64,000 nt of DNA, from the NCBI RefSeq assembly GCF_001544915.2, contig NZ_FCOE02000030.1, forward strand, positions 34,834 to 98,833, read 5' to 3'. The stretch comes from Caballeronia pedi (GTDB taxonomy: Bacteria > Pseudomonadota > Gammaproteobacteria > Burkholderiales > Burkholderiaceae). Under the pieces are notes generated by a model. That model was not told the DNA's origin, searched no databases, and saw only the letters and a program-made list of their open reading frames with translations. The position numbers and the translations under genes were made by a program. Of the stretch, positions 52,617 to 63,803 are shown in pieces; the stretch's first letter is position 1; each line of letters starts with the position of its first letter.

Positions 52617-53852
52617 ATGGGCTCATATATCGATATCGACAGTCACGACGGCAAGCGCTTTCGCGCCTATCAGGCAGCGCCCGCGCAAGGCTCGGGGCCG
52701 GGCATCGTGCTGCTGCAGGAGATCTTCGGCATCAACGGTTATATGCGCGCCATGGCCGACCGCTTCGCGGAAGAAGGGTATGTCGTGCTGGTGCCCGATC
52801 TCTTCTGGCGCTTGAAGCCCGGTGTCGAACTCGGATACGGCGAAGCGGATTTCAAGGAAGCGCTGGGCTATAACGAACGGCTGGATCTTGATGCTGCGGT
52901 CGGCGATATCGGCTCGACACTCAAGGCCCTGCGCGCCTTGCCGATGCAGGCGGGAAAGGTCGGCGCCATCGGCTATTGTCTGGGCGGCAAGCTGGCGATG
53001 CTCGCCTCCGCGAGGCTCGACCTCGACTGCGCGGTGAGCTATTACGGCGTCGGATTGGACGCGTATATCGACGAAGTGCCCTTGATCCGCTGCCCGATGC
53101 TGTTTCACTTCGCGGGCGAAGACGCGTTCTGTCCGGCAGACACGCGCGAACGCCTGCTCGCTGCATTCGCGCAAAACAAGCAAATCGAAGCGCACGTGTA
53201 CCCCGGCTGCGATCATGCGTTCGCGACACCGGAACGCTCGCACTTCGACAAGCCCGCCACGACGATGGCCTACTCTCGCACCGTGGCACTGTTGCGCGGC
53301 ACGCTCGGTCCGATCCACGATCTCAACGCGCTGTGGGAGCGCCACTGTTATTACGAGTTCGGCACGCGCGACGTCGATGCCGTCATGCCGACCATGGTCG
53401 CACAGCCTTACGTGAACCACGTGCCGACCATGACCGGCGGTGTCGGCCACGACGAACTGAAGCGTTTCTATCGCTATCACTTCGTCAATTCGAATCCGGA
53501 CGACACCAGGCTTATACCCATTTCGCGAACGATAGGCGCGGACCGTATCGTCGATGAATTCGTTTTCTGCGCCACACACGATCGCGAGATCGACTGGCTG
53601 CTGCCGGGCTTGACGCCGACCGGGAAATACTTCGAAGTGCCCATGCTCGCGGTGGTGTGCTTTCGCGGCGACAAGCTCTATAACGAGCATATCTACTGGG
53701 ATCAGGCCTCGGTGCTGGTGCAGATCGGTGTGCTCGATCCCACGGGCTTGCCGGTCGCGGGCATACAGACCGCGAAGAAGATGATCGATGAAACGCTGCC
53801 CACCAATACGCTGATGCGCAACTGGGCATCGAGCGAGGGAAAGCCGATTTAA
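52617..53852 (+). CDS. Dienelactone hydrolase fused to NTF2/SnoaL-like domain
   Basis: 411 residues. Residues 1-235 are a dienelactone hydrolase: 'IVLLQEIFGINGYMRAMADR', nucleophile Cys in 'GYCLGG', Asp in 'FAGEDAFCP' and His in 'YPGCDHAFATP'. Residues 250-411 resemble an NTF2/SnoaL-like fold ('ALWERHCYYEFGTRDVDAVM', 'TGKYFEVPMLAVVCFRGDKL', 'NEHIYWDQASVLVQIG'). Such a fusion can link lactone hydrolysis with an isomerase-like step. It is the last gene of the operon, before a strong terminator. Confidence 0.87.
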   Translation: MGSYIDIDSHDGKRFRAYQAAPAQGSGPGIVLLQEIFGINGYMRAMADRFAEEGYVVLVPDLFWRLKPGVELGYGEADFKEALGYNERLDLDAAVGDIGSTLKALRALPMQAGKVGAIGYCLGGKLAMLASARLDLDCAVSYYGVGLDAYIDEVPLIRCPMLFHFAGEDAFCPADTRERLLAAFAQNKQIEAHVYPGCDHAFATPERSHFDKPATTMAYSRTVALLRGTLGPIHDLNALWERHCYYEFGTRDVDAVMPTMVAQPYVNHVPTMTGGVGHDELKRFYRYHFVNSNPDDTRLIPISRTIGADRIVDEFVFCATHDREIDWLLPGLTPTGKYFEVPMLAVVCFRGDKLYNEHIYWDQASVLVQIGVLDPTGLPVAGIQTAKKMIDETLPTNTLMRNWASSEGKPI

Positions 53853-53869
53853 GCTCGAATGTTGCTGGG

Positions 53870-53907
53870 AAAGGCGCGACAGCCGCTTGCGGTTTCGCGC
53901 CTTTTTT
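53870..53907 (+). terminator. Intrinsic terminator of the M20-DLH operon
   Basis: AAAGGCGCGA at 53870-53879 pairs with TCGCGCCTTT at 53895-53904, with a T-run to 53907. It lies 18 bp behind the hydrolase stop. Confidence 0.85.
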
Positions 53908-53934
53908 CATGGGCTTTGCTCAACAAGAAAAGCC

Positions 53935-53975
53935 TTGCGAATAACGCAAACCCTGCTTGATAGATTGCGAATACA
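53935..53975. promoter_or_regulatory. LysR-type boxes ahead of porin gene
   Basis: TTGCG-AATAA-CGCAA (53935-53949) is a perfect inverted pair of the T-N11-A type. GATTGCGAATACA at 53963-53975 repeats 13 bases seen upstream of the M20 operon. Together they suggest that the LysR regulator at 45753 also controls this porin. Confidence 0.5.
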
Positions 53976-54064
53976 CGAATGTTTTGATGCAAGTAATGTT
54001 GCATGAGGAGTCGTCGATGCATGCACTCCACACGCGCTGAATCGTCACAACTCATTACTTCGCC

Positions 54065-55246
54065 ATGCAAATGAAGATCAAGACTCTCTCGGCTGCCGCC
54101 TTTCTCGCTGCGTGCGGTGTCGCGCATGCGGATACTAGTTCCGTCACGCTGTACGGGCTTATCGATTACGGCGTGAACTACACGAGCAATAGCGCGGGTG
54201 GCCGCGTGTACGGCGGCGCGAGCGGCATCATGCAGGGTTCGCGCTGGGGCTTCAAGGGCACGGAGGATCTGGGCGGCGGTCTCTCCGCGATCTTCCAGCT
54301 CGAAAACGGTTTCGATCTCGGCAAGGGCACGGCATTGCAGGGCGGCGCGCTGTTCGGACGGCAGGCGTATGTGGGCTTGTCCAGCAAGACCTACGGTACG
54401 GTGACCATGGGACGCCAGTATGACTCGCTGGTGACTTTCGTCGAATCGCGCATGAACTCCGCGAACTATGCGGGCGGCACGACCGCACATCCGGGCGATC
54501 TCGACAACCTCAACAACAGTAAGCGCGTGAACAACTCTGTGAAGTACATGAGTCCGGCGTTCGGCGGCTTCACCGTGGGCGGCGTGTACGGCTTCGGCGG
54601 ACAAGCGGGCGATTTCGCGCGCAATCAGATCTGGTCGGTCGGCGCGGGCTATGAGTTCGGCAGCTTCTCGGCGGGCGCGGCGTATATGAACGTTCGCAAT
54701 CCGAATCAGTCGTTCTTCACCGCCACGCCCACGAACGTGGCGGGCACGACGCTTAACAATATGACGGCCAGCCCGATCTATAGCGGCTACGCATCGGCGC
54801 ATTCGTATCAGGCGGTCGCGGCGGCGGGACGTTATACCGTGGGACCGGCGACCTTCGGCCTCGTCTACAGCAACGTGCAATTCAAGAATCTCGGCGATAC
54901 GTCTTCCGGCTCGAATCCGCTCGGGCTCTCGGGCACCGCGAAGTTCGATACCGGCGAATTCAACTTGACGTACTTCTGGACGCCGTTCCTCGCCAGCGAG
55001 TTCGTCTATAGCTATACGCACGGTTCGGGCGCGGGAAATATCGGCAGTTCCGAGTACAACAACTTATCGTTGTCGCTCGATTACTACCTGTCCAAGCGTA
55101 CCGATGTCTACATCCTAGGCAGCACGCAATTCGCGAGCGGCACGGATTCCACGGGACGCGCGGCGCGCGCGACGCTCAATGCGCTCACGGCGTCATCGAC
55201 GAACCGGCAGACTTTCGTTCAGTTGGGGATCCGGCACAAGTTCTGA
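54065..55246 (+). CDS. Gram-negative porin (Burkholderia OmpC-like)
   Basis: 393 residues, signal peptide to about 'ACGVAHA', then 'DTSSVTLYGLIDYGVNYTSN', 'GSRWGFKGTEDLGGGLSAIF' and C-terminal 'QLGIRHKF' for outer-membrane insertion. Two in-frame ATGs (54065, 54071) lie close together and neither has a clear ribosome binding site. It stands alone with its own promoter after the operon terminator but shares putative LysR boxes with it. Confidence 0.92.
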   Translation: MQMKIKTLSAAAFLAACGVAHADTSSVTLYGLIDYGVNYTSNSAGGRVYGGASGIMQGSRWGFKGTEDLGGGLSAIFQLENGFDLGKGTALQGGALFGRQAYVGLSSKTYGTVTMGRQYDSLVTFVESRMNSANYAGGTTAHPGDLDNLNNSKRVNNSVKYMSPAFGGFTVGGVYGFGGQAGDFARNQIWSVGAGYEFGSFSAGAAYMNVRNPNQSFFTATPTNVAGTTLNNMTASPIYSGYASAHSYQAVAAAGRYTVGPATFGLVYSNVQFKNLGDTSSGSNPLGLSGTAKFDTGEFNLTYFWTPFLASEFVYSYTHGSGAGNIGSSEYNNLSLSLDYYLSKRTDVYILGSTQFASGTDSTGRAARATLNALTASSTNRQTFVQLGIRHKF

Positions 55247-55670
55247 TGTGCCTTGTGAGAGAAGACGGCGCGCGCGGGCGCCGTGTGTTTCGGAAGGATT
55301 TGAGCGGACGCGCAGAATCGCGCAGTGCGACGGCGTCGATGGCCTTGCCCGCTGCCATCCTTCCTCCGACCTACATCGGACAATGAAGTTCTGTAGCCTG
55401 GTCAGGATTTTTTTCGACAGCGATTCAGAACGGATCTATCGACCCGCTTTTTCAACAACCTACTTGCGAAGATTGCGCGGTCGCTGTGAGAACGTTGGTA
55501 GCTTCCTCGAATCAGCGACCGTTTTTATTGGAAAGCGAAGCGCAGTTAGCATATCAGTGGGCCACAGAGACACTTTACAATCCGCCGACTTCAATCGAAG
55601 GCGGCCGGAAAGTGCAAATCGCTGTCGTTGACCGGGTAGCAACAAAGGCAAGATTTTCTGCACCCATTGC
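55247..55670. other. Intergenic, no gene seen
   Basis: A 65-codon rightward frame (55486-55683) has no family resemblance. The region lies between a rightward porin gene and a leftward operon end, so terminators are expected. I see no clear one. Confidence 0.4.
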
Positions 55671-56405
55671 TCATGATGATTGAGGTACGGACACCCCATC
55701 AACGCGATACCGCGAGACGGCGTCCGCGACGAATCCACTGCGAACAAGCTCGGAGACAAACACGTCCAACCAGGCTGCGGCGCCCTCTCCACGTGATTTC
55801 GCTATGCCCATCGATTGACAGATAACCATGAAGTTTCCGTCAAGTAGCCGTAGACCGCCGAGCCGTTTCGCGTCGGCTTCCAATTGTTGGGTAACGCCTG
55901 CGGCGACATCCAGGCCGTCACGGAGAAAGGTGTTCACTACCTCGGGCGAGGTGGAGTTTCTGACAATCTCCGCGTGCTTAATCTCGCGCGTTAGAAACAA
56001 GTCGTAAGCGCTGCCCGTTCCAACCGCCACCCGGGTCCCCTTCCGGTCCACTTCTTCAAGCGTTTGAATCGGGGACTCGGATCTAACGAGGTAGCTGCCT
56101 TGAATAAGCACGTACGGGGTTGTAAAGGCGATTTGCTTGCCCCGAACCGGATCGATGGCAAAGAACCCAACATCGACTTCTCCGGCTTCGATGCCCGCAA
56201 CGGCCTTCCCCGCCGCATCGTAGGTGACCAATTCCAAAGAAAGGTCGAGACGTTGTGCAAGCTCGCTTGCAATATCGACAGAAATACCCTGCGGCTCTCC
56301 CTTTTCGTCCTTGGATGCCAGAATCGGATTGCCGAAGTTGATCGAGGCTCTCAGAACGCCGGTCGGCGCAAACGCATCTCGCAGCACACTATCGGGGCAA
56401 CTCAT
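55671..56405 (-). CDS. Solute-binding-protein-like domain without signal peptide
   Basis: 244 residues of SBP family 3: 'GVLRASINFGNPILASKDEK', 'GISVDIASELAQRLDLSLEL', 'IEAGEVDVGFFAIDPVRGKQ' and 'GTRVAVGTGSAYDLFLTREI'. The N-terminus 'MSCPDSVLRDAFAPT' is not a signal peptide. The ATG overlaps the PrpF stop (ATGA), so it is translated with a cytoplasmic enzyme. Cytoplasmic or enzymatic relatives of this fold exist (for example cyclohexadienyl dehydratase). A sensor or enzyme role seems likelier than ABC transport, since no ABC genes are nearby. Confidence 0.8.
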   Translation of the reverse strand: MSCPDSVLRDAFAPTGVLRASINFGNPILASKDEKGEPQGISVDIASELAQRLDLSLELVTYDAAGKAVAGIEAGEVDVGFFAIDPVRGKQIAFTTPYVLIQGSYLVRSESPIQTLEEVDRKGTRVAVGTGSAYDLFLTREIKHAEIVRNSTSPEVVNTFLRDGLDVAAGVTQQLEADAKRLGGLRLLDGNFMVICQSMGIAKSRGEGAAAWLDVFVSELVRSGFVADAVSRYRVDGVSVPQSS

Positions 56406-57568
56406 TTCTCTACCGCCGCAGAAGGTACCAGAACGAAACCTTCCATCAGTCGGCGAGCACTTCGGCTCATGATCGCCTTCGTAACCGCCCACGTCCCGTC
56501 TCTTTGCTCAGCCTCCGCGCCGACTGCCAAACTGCCCGAGGGGTGTCCGAAGCGCACCGAACCTTTCGACTCAGGGGCGAGGCGGTTGACGGCAGTTCCC
56601 GGGATAGTAGCGGCGACAGCGATGGCAACGGCGCCGGTACCTGTCATTGCGTGGTGCAACTTGCCCATCGAGAAGATTCGAGCATTGATGTCAAGCGTGG
56701 TCGGGTCGATTTCCTTGCCACTTGACGAAACATATCCGAGCGGCTTCGCAACGAACGCCAGTTTGGGCGTATGGGGACGCAGTTCGGTTGCTTCCTCTGC
56801 CGACTTCGCAAGCCCCATTCGGACAGCTGCGTGAGAGCGGATTGCTTCGGCCTTCCTCAACAGTTCGACGTTGCCATTGACGTCACGCTGCAGTTCATTG
56901 CCCTTGAGGCCAAGAGCAGCGGCGTCGATGAAAATAGCCGGGTTACCCGCGTTAATCATCGTCATTTCCACGGGACCAACGCCAGGCACGTCGAGGACGT
57001 CAAGTGCATTGCCGGTAGGGAACATGCTCCCCCCTTCTTCATCGCCGTCGCCGCTCGGGTCGAGAAATTCGATCTTGATCTCGGCTGCAGGGAAAGTGAC
57101 GCCATCCAACTCGAAGTCGCCTTCCTCGACAACGGCGCCGTCTCGCATCGGCACGTGCGCGATAATCTTCGCGCTGATATTGGCCTGCCAGATTCGCACC
57201 GTCGCAATACCGTCGCGCGGCGCGTCTACCAAGCCCTGAGCGATGGCGAAAGGACCAACCGCCGAGGTGAGGTTGCCGCAGTTTCCCGACCAGTCGACGA
57301 CGGGTTTGTCGATTGCGACCTGCCCGAAGCGATAGTCAACGTCGCAATCGCTGCGGGACGACCGGCCAACGATGACCACTTTGCTCGTACTCGAAGTGGC
57401 GCCCCCCATTCCGTCAATCTGCTGGCCGTAGGGGTCGGGACTACCGATGACGCGAAGAAGGATGCGGTCGCGCGCAGCCTTGTCTTCAGGCAGCCAATCG
57501 TTTCGGAAAAAAACGCCTTTGCTGGTGCCCCCACGCATGTAGACGGCCTGAAGTTTCGATTGCGCCAC
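56402..57568 (-). CDS. PrpF-family isomerase (aconitate/4-oxalomesaconate type)
   Basis: 388 residues: 'QAVYMRGGTSKGVFFRNDWL', 'QIDGMGGATSSTSKVVIV', 'VDWSGNCGNLTSAVGPFAIA' and 'SMGKLHHAMTGTGAVAIAVA'. The catalytic Lys/Ser and Cys of the diaminopimelate-epimerase fold lie in these motifs. Relatives shift the double bond of 2-methylaconitate, trans-aconitate or 4-oxalomesaconate. The start is GTG at 57568 behind GGAG. It is divergent from the GntR gene and, beyond it, the aconitase operon, suggesting a tricarboxylate substrate. Confidence 0.88.
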   Translation of the reverse strand: MAQSKLQAVYMRGGTSKGVFFRNDWLPEDKAARDRILLRVIGSPDPYGQQIDGMGGATSSTSKVVIVGRSSRSDCDVDYRFGQVAIDKPVVDWSGNCGNLTSAVGPFAIAQGLVDAPRDGIATVRIWQANISAKIIAHVPMRDGAVVEEGDFELDGVTFPAAEIKIEFLDPSGDGDEEGGSMFPTGNALDVLDVPGVGPVEMTMINAGNPAIFIDAAALGLKGNELQRDVNGNVELLRKAEAIRSHAAVRMGLAKSAEEATELRPHTPKLAFVAKPLGYVSSSGKEIDPTTLDINARIFSMGKLHHAMTGTGAVAIAVAATIPGTAVNRLAPESKGSVRFGHPSGSLAVGAEAEQRDGTWAVTKAIMSRSARRLMEGFVLVPSAAVEK

Positions 57569-57608
57569 GATTTCATCTCCTGAAAATAGGACCCGAGCAT
57601 GGGTTCCG

Positions 57609-57620
57609 CTGATTGCGTTT
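57609..57620. promoter_or_regulatory. Candidate GntR operator at prpF promoter
   Basis: CTGATTGCGTTT. The same 12 bases occur at 58842-58853 over the amidohydrolase promoter. Read leftwards it follows TTAAAT, a possible -10 for the prpF gene. Confidence 0.55.
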
Positions 57621-57757
57621 ATTTAACAACAAACGCATCATCAACGCAAGCAGCTTTGCTCATTGCGTGTCGAAACTCACTCGGACGCCTCGGGTGGAGG
57701 TATATTCATCTGCGAGACGCTGCAATTTCTTCTTCAAGACGCCTAGATTTGACCTCT

Positions 57758-58720
57758 ATGACTTCCGACCTCACTCAAAGCCAACAGAAAGCGCTGCGCG
57801 AAATAATCGCGTACGTCAGGCGCGAACGCGTGCCAGCCGGCACTCATCTGCCCGAGTGGACGCTGGCGAAGCTCATCGGGACATCGCGATCGCCCGTTCG
57901 GGTGGCCCTCGACCGTTTGGTTGAAGCAGGGGTGATGCGGTATGACAAGAACCGGGGTTACTCGGTCGAGGCGTCCTTCGACAAACTTCCTGCCGAATTG
58001 TTGGAGCAGGTTAATTCCGCCGACGACCCGCTCTATCTTCGTCTGGCGGATGCGCGTTTCCGTGGGGCAATTCCGGAGTCGGTGACGGAGGCCGACCTGA
58101 CCCGTTTATTGGATGCTTCGCGGAGCGACGTCAGGAAGGTGCTAGTTCGGGCGCAGAGCGAAGGCTGGGTCGAAAAAGAAGCTGGATACGGCTGGCGCTT
58201 TCTCCCAATGATCGATTCGCTTGACGCCTACGACGACATGTACTCGCTTCGCGCCGCAATCGAGCCAGCTGGCATCTTGAGCCCCAAGTTTCGGCCTAAC
58301 TTGGACGAGCTCAGAGAACTGCGGCGCGAGCAGCAATCCATTCTCGACGGCGGTCATGAGGCCATGACTCCGACAGAACGGTACGAGTCCAACGCCCGAC
58401 TACACGAAACGATTGCCTCCTGGTCGCAGAACAGACTCGCGCTGCAGACTTTGCGCCGACTTGACCAGATGCGGCGGCTAGCAGAATACCGACAGGCCAA
58501 GCAGCAGTTGCCGCGCCGCGCGCTGGCTCAGGAACATATCGACATCTTGAACGCGATTGAGCGCGGAGACTTTCTGGAGGCCGCGAGCCTCATGAGGCGC
58601 CATATCGAGGCAGCTCGTTCCAAAAAGGCTGTGCTCGAAGTTTTCAACCGTTCGGAAGAGCCTCATTCGACCGGCCCCGCTACGGCTGAAACCTCCGTCA
58701 GGGTCAAAGAGGAGGTCTAG
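57758..58720 (+). CDS. GntR-family regulator with two winged-helix segments
   Basis: About 320 residues from ATG at 57758. The first wHTH is at about 8-75 ('EWTLAKLIGTSRSPVRVALD', 'RLVEAGVMRYDKNRGYSV'). A second wHTH-like unit follows at about 82-150 ('DARFRGAIPESVTEADLTRL', 'LDASRSDVRKVLVRAQSEGW'). An FCD domain completes it ('YDDMYSLRAAIEPAGILSPK'). Most FadR-type proteins have one wHTH. It lies between the two target promoters and probably controls prpF and the amidohydrolase-aconitase operon. Confidence 0.88.
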   Translation: MTSDLTQSQQKALREIIAYVRRERVPAGTHLPEWTLAKLIGTSRSPVRVALDRLVEAGVMRYDKNRGYSVEASFDKLPAELLEQVNSADDPLYLRLADARFRGAIPESVTEADLTRLLDASRSDVRKVLVRAQSEGWVEKEAGYGWRFLPMIDSLDAYDDMYSLRAAIEPAGILSPKFRPNLDELRELRREQQSILDGGHEAMTPTERYESNARLHETIASWSQNRLALQTLRRLDQMRRLAEYRQAKQQLPRRALAQEHIDILNAIERGDFLEAASLMRRHIEAARSKKAVLEVFNRSEEPHSTGPATAETSVRVKEEV

Positions 58721-58757
58721 AGGGTAAACGATAGATTTCCCCGCAGAAGCCCACCAC

Positions 58758-58782
58758 GCCGCCTTCCAGGCGGCTTTTTTTT
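58758..58782 (+). terminator. Intrinsic terminator of the GntR gene
   Basis: GCCGCCT, loop TCC, AGGCGGC (58758-58774), followed by eight T. It lies 38 bp behind the stop. Confidence 0.9.
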
Positions 58783-58813
58783 GTCCGCTTGCTCCGCACT
58801 TTGCGTTTTCGCG

Positions 58814-58853
58814 TTGACAAAGACACCGCATCGACAATAATCTGATTGCGTTT
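58814..58853 (+). promoter_or_regulatory. Sigma-70-like promoter with overlapping operator
   Basis: TTGACA at 58814-58819, 18-bp spacer, TAATCT at 58838-58843. CTGATTGCGTTT (58842-58853) covers the start-site region, where a bound repressor would block transcription. The amidohydrolase gene starts 38 bp downstream. Confidence 0.65.
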
Positions 58854-58891
58854 TAGAGCACAAATCGTCAAACAGATCCGGACGCCAAGCA

Positions 58892-59683
58892 ATGTTAATC
58901 GTCGATACGCACGCACATGCTTTTCATCGCGAACTGCCGTTCATCCCGTCGCGCCGCTTTACGCCCAATTACGACGCTCCATTGAGCTCGTTTCTCAGCC
59001 AGCTGGACGCAAATGGAATCGGCCGTGGCGTGCTGATCGCTGTGAGCATTCTGGGCAACGACAACAGCTATCTTCTGGAAGGTCTGCGAGCACAGCCGGA
59101 ACGCCTTCGCGGCGTGGTGGCTATAGACCCGGCAACCGACTTGAGCCGCTTGGACGAATACGAAGCCGCTGGCGTCGTGGGTGTTCGCGTGAATCTGACC
59201 GGCAATCTGCCTGTTCCTGATTTCAGCGCTGGCGCCTGGGCGGAGGCCGTAGCGGAATGCGTAAAACGCAATTGGCACATTGAAATCAACGACCGTGCAG
59301 CACGTCTTCATGAGTCGTTGACTCCGCTGACAAAAGCTGGCGTCAAAGTGGTCGTGGACCATTTTGGTATGCCGGATCGTCAACTCGGCATCGCCGACGA
59401 AGGATTTCAGCGGCTGCTCGCATTCGGTCAGAGTCGTCAAGTCTGGGTAAAGCTCTCCGGCGGCTATCGAACTAGTTTTGACATCGCTCGCTCCGCAGCC
59501 CCGCTCCTGCATAACGCGTTCGGCACCGACCGACTTATGTGGGCAAGCGACTGGCCCTTCACTCAGTACGAATCCTCGCAGAACTACAGCACGCAGCTAG
59601 GTGCTGTCGCCGAATGGCTCCCCGACGAGAGTGACCGTCAAACGGTCCTGTGCGACACGCCAGCCAAGCTCTTCAAGTTCTGA
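58892..59683 (+). CDS. Amidohydrolase-2 family (lactonase/decarboxylase-like)
   Basis: 263 residues, TIM-barrel metal hydrolase. Metal His pair in 'DTHAHAFH', His in 'VVDHFGMPD' and C-terminal Asp in 'WASDWPFTQYE'. Relatives include 2-pyrone-4,6-dicarboxylate lactonase (LigI) and other tricarboxylate lactonases. Beside PrpF and aconitase a lactone of an unsaturated tricarboxylic acid is a plausible substrate. Confidence 0.85.
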   Translation: MLIVDTHAHAFHRELPFIPSRRFTPNYDAPLSSFLSQLDANGIGRGVLIAVSILGNDNSYLLEGLRAQPERLRGVVAIDPATDLSRLDEYEAAGVVGVRVNLTGNLPVPDFSAGAWAEAVAECVKRNWHIEINDRAARLHESLTPLTKAGVKVVVDHFGMPDRQLGIADEGFQRLLAFGQSRQVWVKLSGGYRTSFDIARSAAPLLHNAFGTDRLMWASDWPFTQYESSQNYSTQLGAVAEWLPDESDRQTVLCDTPAKLFKF

Positions 59684-59725
59684 CCAATAAGCCCCCCCCC
59701 GCCCCACATTCCGTAAGAGAACACC

Positions 59726-62488
<2,763 letters not shown>

Positions 62489-62537
62489 AGCGGCACTTCA
62501 TATCCGCAAACAATGGCACACATCACCGGAGACACAA

Positions 62538-63764
62538 ATGCTCAAAAAACTCGCACCGGCCGCGTTGCTGGTACCGTGCCTGTCGGCTCATGCTCAAAGC
62601 AGCGTCACGCTGTACGGCATCATCGACATTGGTATCAATTACTTGAACAATGCTCAAACGGCCAAGACTGCCACCGGCTTCAAAGGCGGTCATCAGTGGG
62701 CCGTAATGGACGGCGGGACAGGCGGGATCCAAGGTAGCCGCTGGGGCCTGAAGGGCGCCGAAGACCTCGGTGGCGGAATGAAGGCCATCTTCGTTCTCGA
62801 GAACGGCTTCAGTGCCAATAACGGCACCCTGGGCCAAGGCGGTGCAGAGTTCGGGCGCCAGGCGTGGGTGGGAATTTCGGCAGACAAGTACGGCAAGGTC
62901 ACACTGGGTCGACAGTACGACGAAGTCGTCGATTTCTATGCACCGTTGCTCGCGGCACCTCAGTGGGGCGGCTACATGACTGAGCACCCGAGCGACCTTG
63001 ACAACGCCTCCAATACGCGTCGTATCAACAACTCAATTAAATATACCTCGCCGACTATTGCGGGCTTCACGATGGCAGGCCTTTACAGCCTTGGCGGAGT
63101 CGCCGGTTCGTTCGGCACCAATCGGATTTGGTCGGTTGGCGCGGGTTATGCGAACGGCCCGCTTTCGATTGGCGCGGGTTATTTGAACGCGGCCAACCCC
63201 AACACGTCGTTCTATGGGTCGAACCCGAACGCAGGTCCGGCAACCTCGAACAATCTGGGGGCCGTCGGTTCCCCGACATCTCCGCAGAGCAACCCCATTT
63301 ATGCCGGGTACGCATCTGCAAAGAGCCTGCAGATTGCGGCAGTAGCTGCGTCCTATGCTATCGGACCGACGACGCTTGGACTGGCTTATTCGAACACCCG
63401 ATTCCAGGACCTTGGCTCTTCGTCAGGCCCCAACCCATTCGGCTATCGAGGAACTGCCTACTTCCACAACGTGGAAGCAAACGCCAAATGGCAGGTCACA
63501 CCTGCCCTTCTTCTGGGTGCCGCCCTTGACTATACGAAGGGTGTGGGCGCCAACGGGCATGACGGCGCAAAGTACGAGCTGGCCAGCGTCGGTGCGGACT
63601 ACTTTCTCTCCAAGCGCACCGACGTGTACACCATCGCAGTGTACGAGCATGCAAGCGGCACCGATTCCTTGAATCAGCCCGCCGTCGCGACCATCACCGG
63701 TATGACTCCATCAACGACCAACAACCAGGTTGCCGTCAGAGTGGGCATCCGACACAAGTTCTAA
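62538..63764 (+). CDS. Gram-negative porin (Burkholderia OmpC-like)
   Basis: 408 residues. Signal peptide 'LAPAALLVPCLSAHAQ', then 'SSVTLYGIIDIGINYLNN', 'GSRWGLKGAEDLGGGMKAIF' and C-terminal 'RVGIRHKF'. ATG at 62538 follows GGAG with a six-base spacer. It sits between aconitase and an MFS transporter and likely admits the polyanionic pathway substrate. Confidence 0.92.
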   Translation: MLKKLAPAALLVPCLSAHAQSSVTLYGIIDIGINYLNNAQTAKTATGFKGGHQWAVMDGGTGGIQGSRWGLKGAEDLGGGMKAIFVLENGFSANNGTLGQGGAEFGRQAWVGISADKYGKVTLGRQYDEVVDFYAPLLAAPQWGGYMTEHPSDLDNASNTRRINNSIKYTSPTIAGFTMAGLYSLGGVAGSFGTNRIWSVGAGYANGPLSIGAGYLNAANPNTSFYGSNPNAGPATSNNLGAVGSPTSPQSNPIYAGYASAKSLQIAAVAASYAIGPTTLGLAYSNTRFQDLGSSSGPNPFGYRGTAYFHNVEANAKWQVTPALLLGAALDYTKGVGANGHDGAKYELASVGADYFLSKRTDVYTIAVYEHASGTDSLNQPAVATITGMTPSTTNNQVAVRVGIRHKF

Positions 63765-63803
63765 AACCTAAATATTGATTCTGTATTTGGCCGGAGACAA
63801 GCC

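Noticed and set aside
59692..59700. Run of nine C before the aconitase gene as a phase-variation tract
   Set aside because: It lies 25 bp ahead of the start, outside the coding frame and not in a visible promoter spacer; evidence is too thin.
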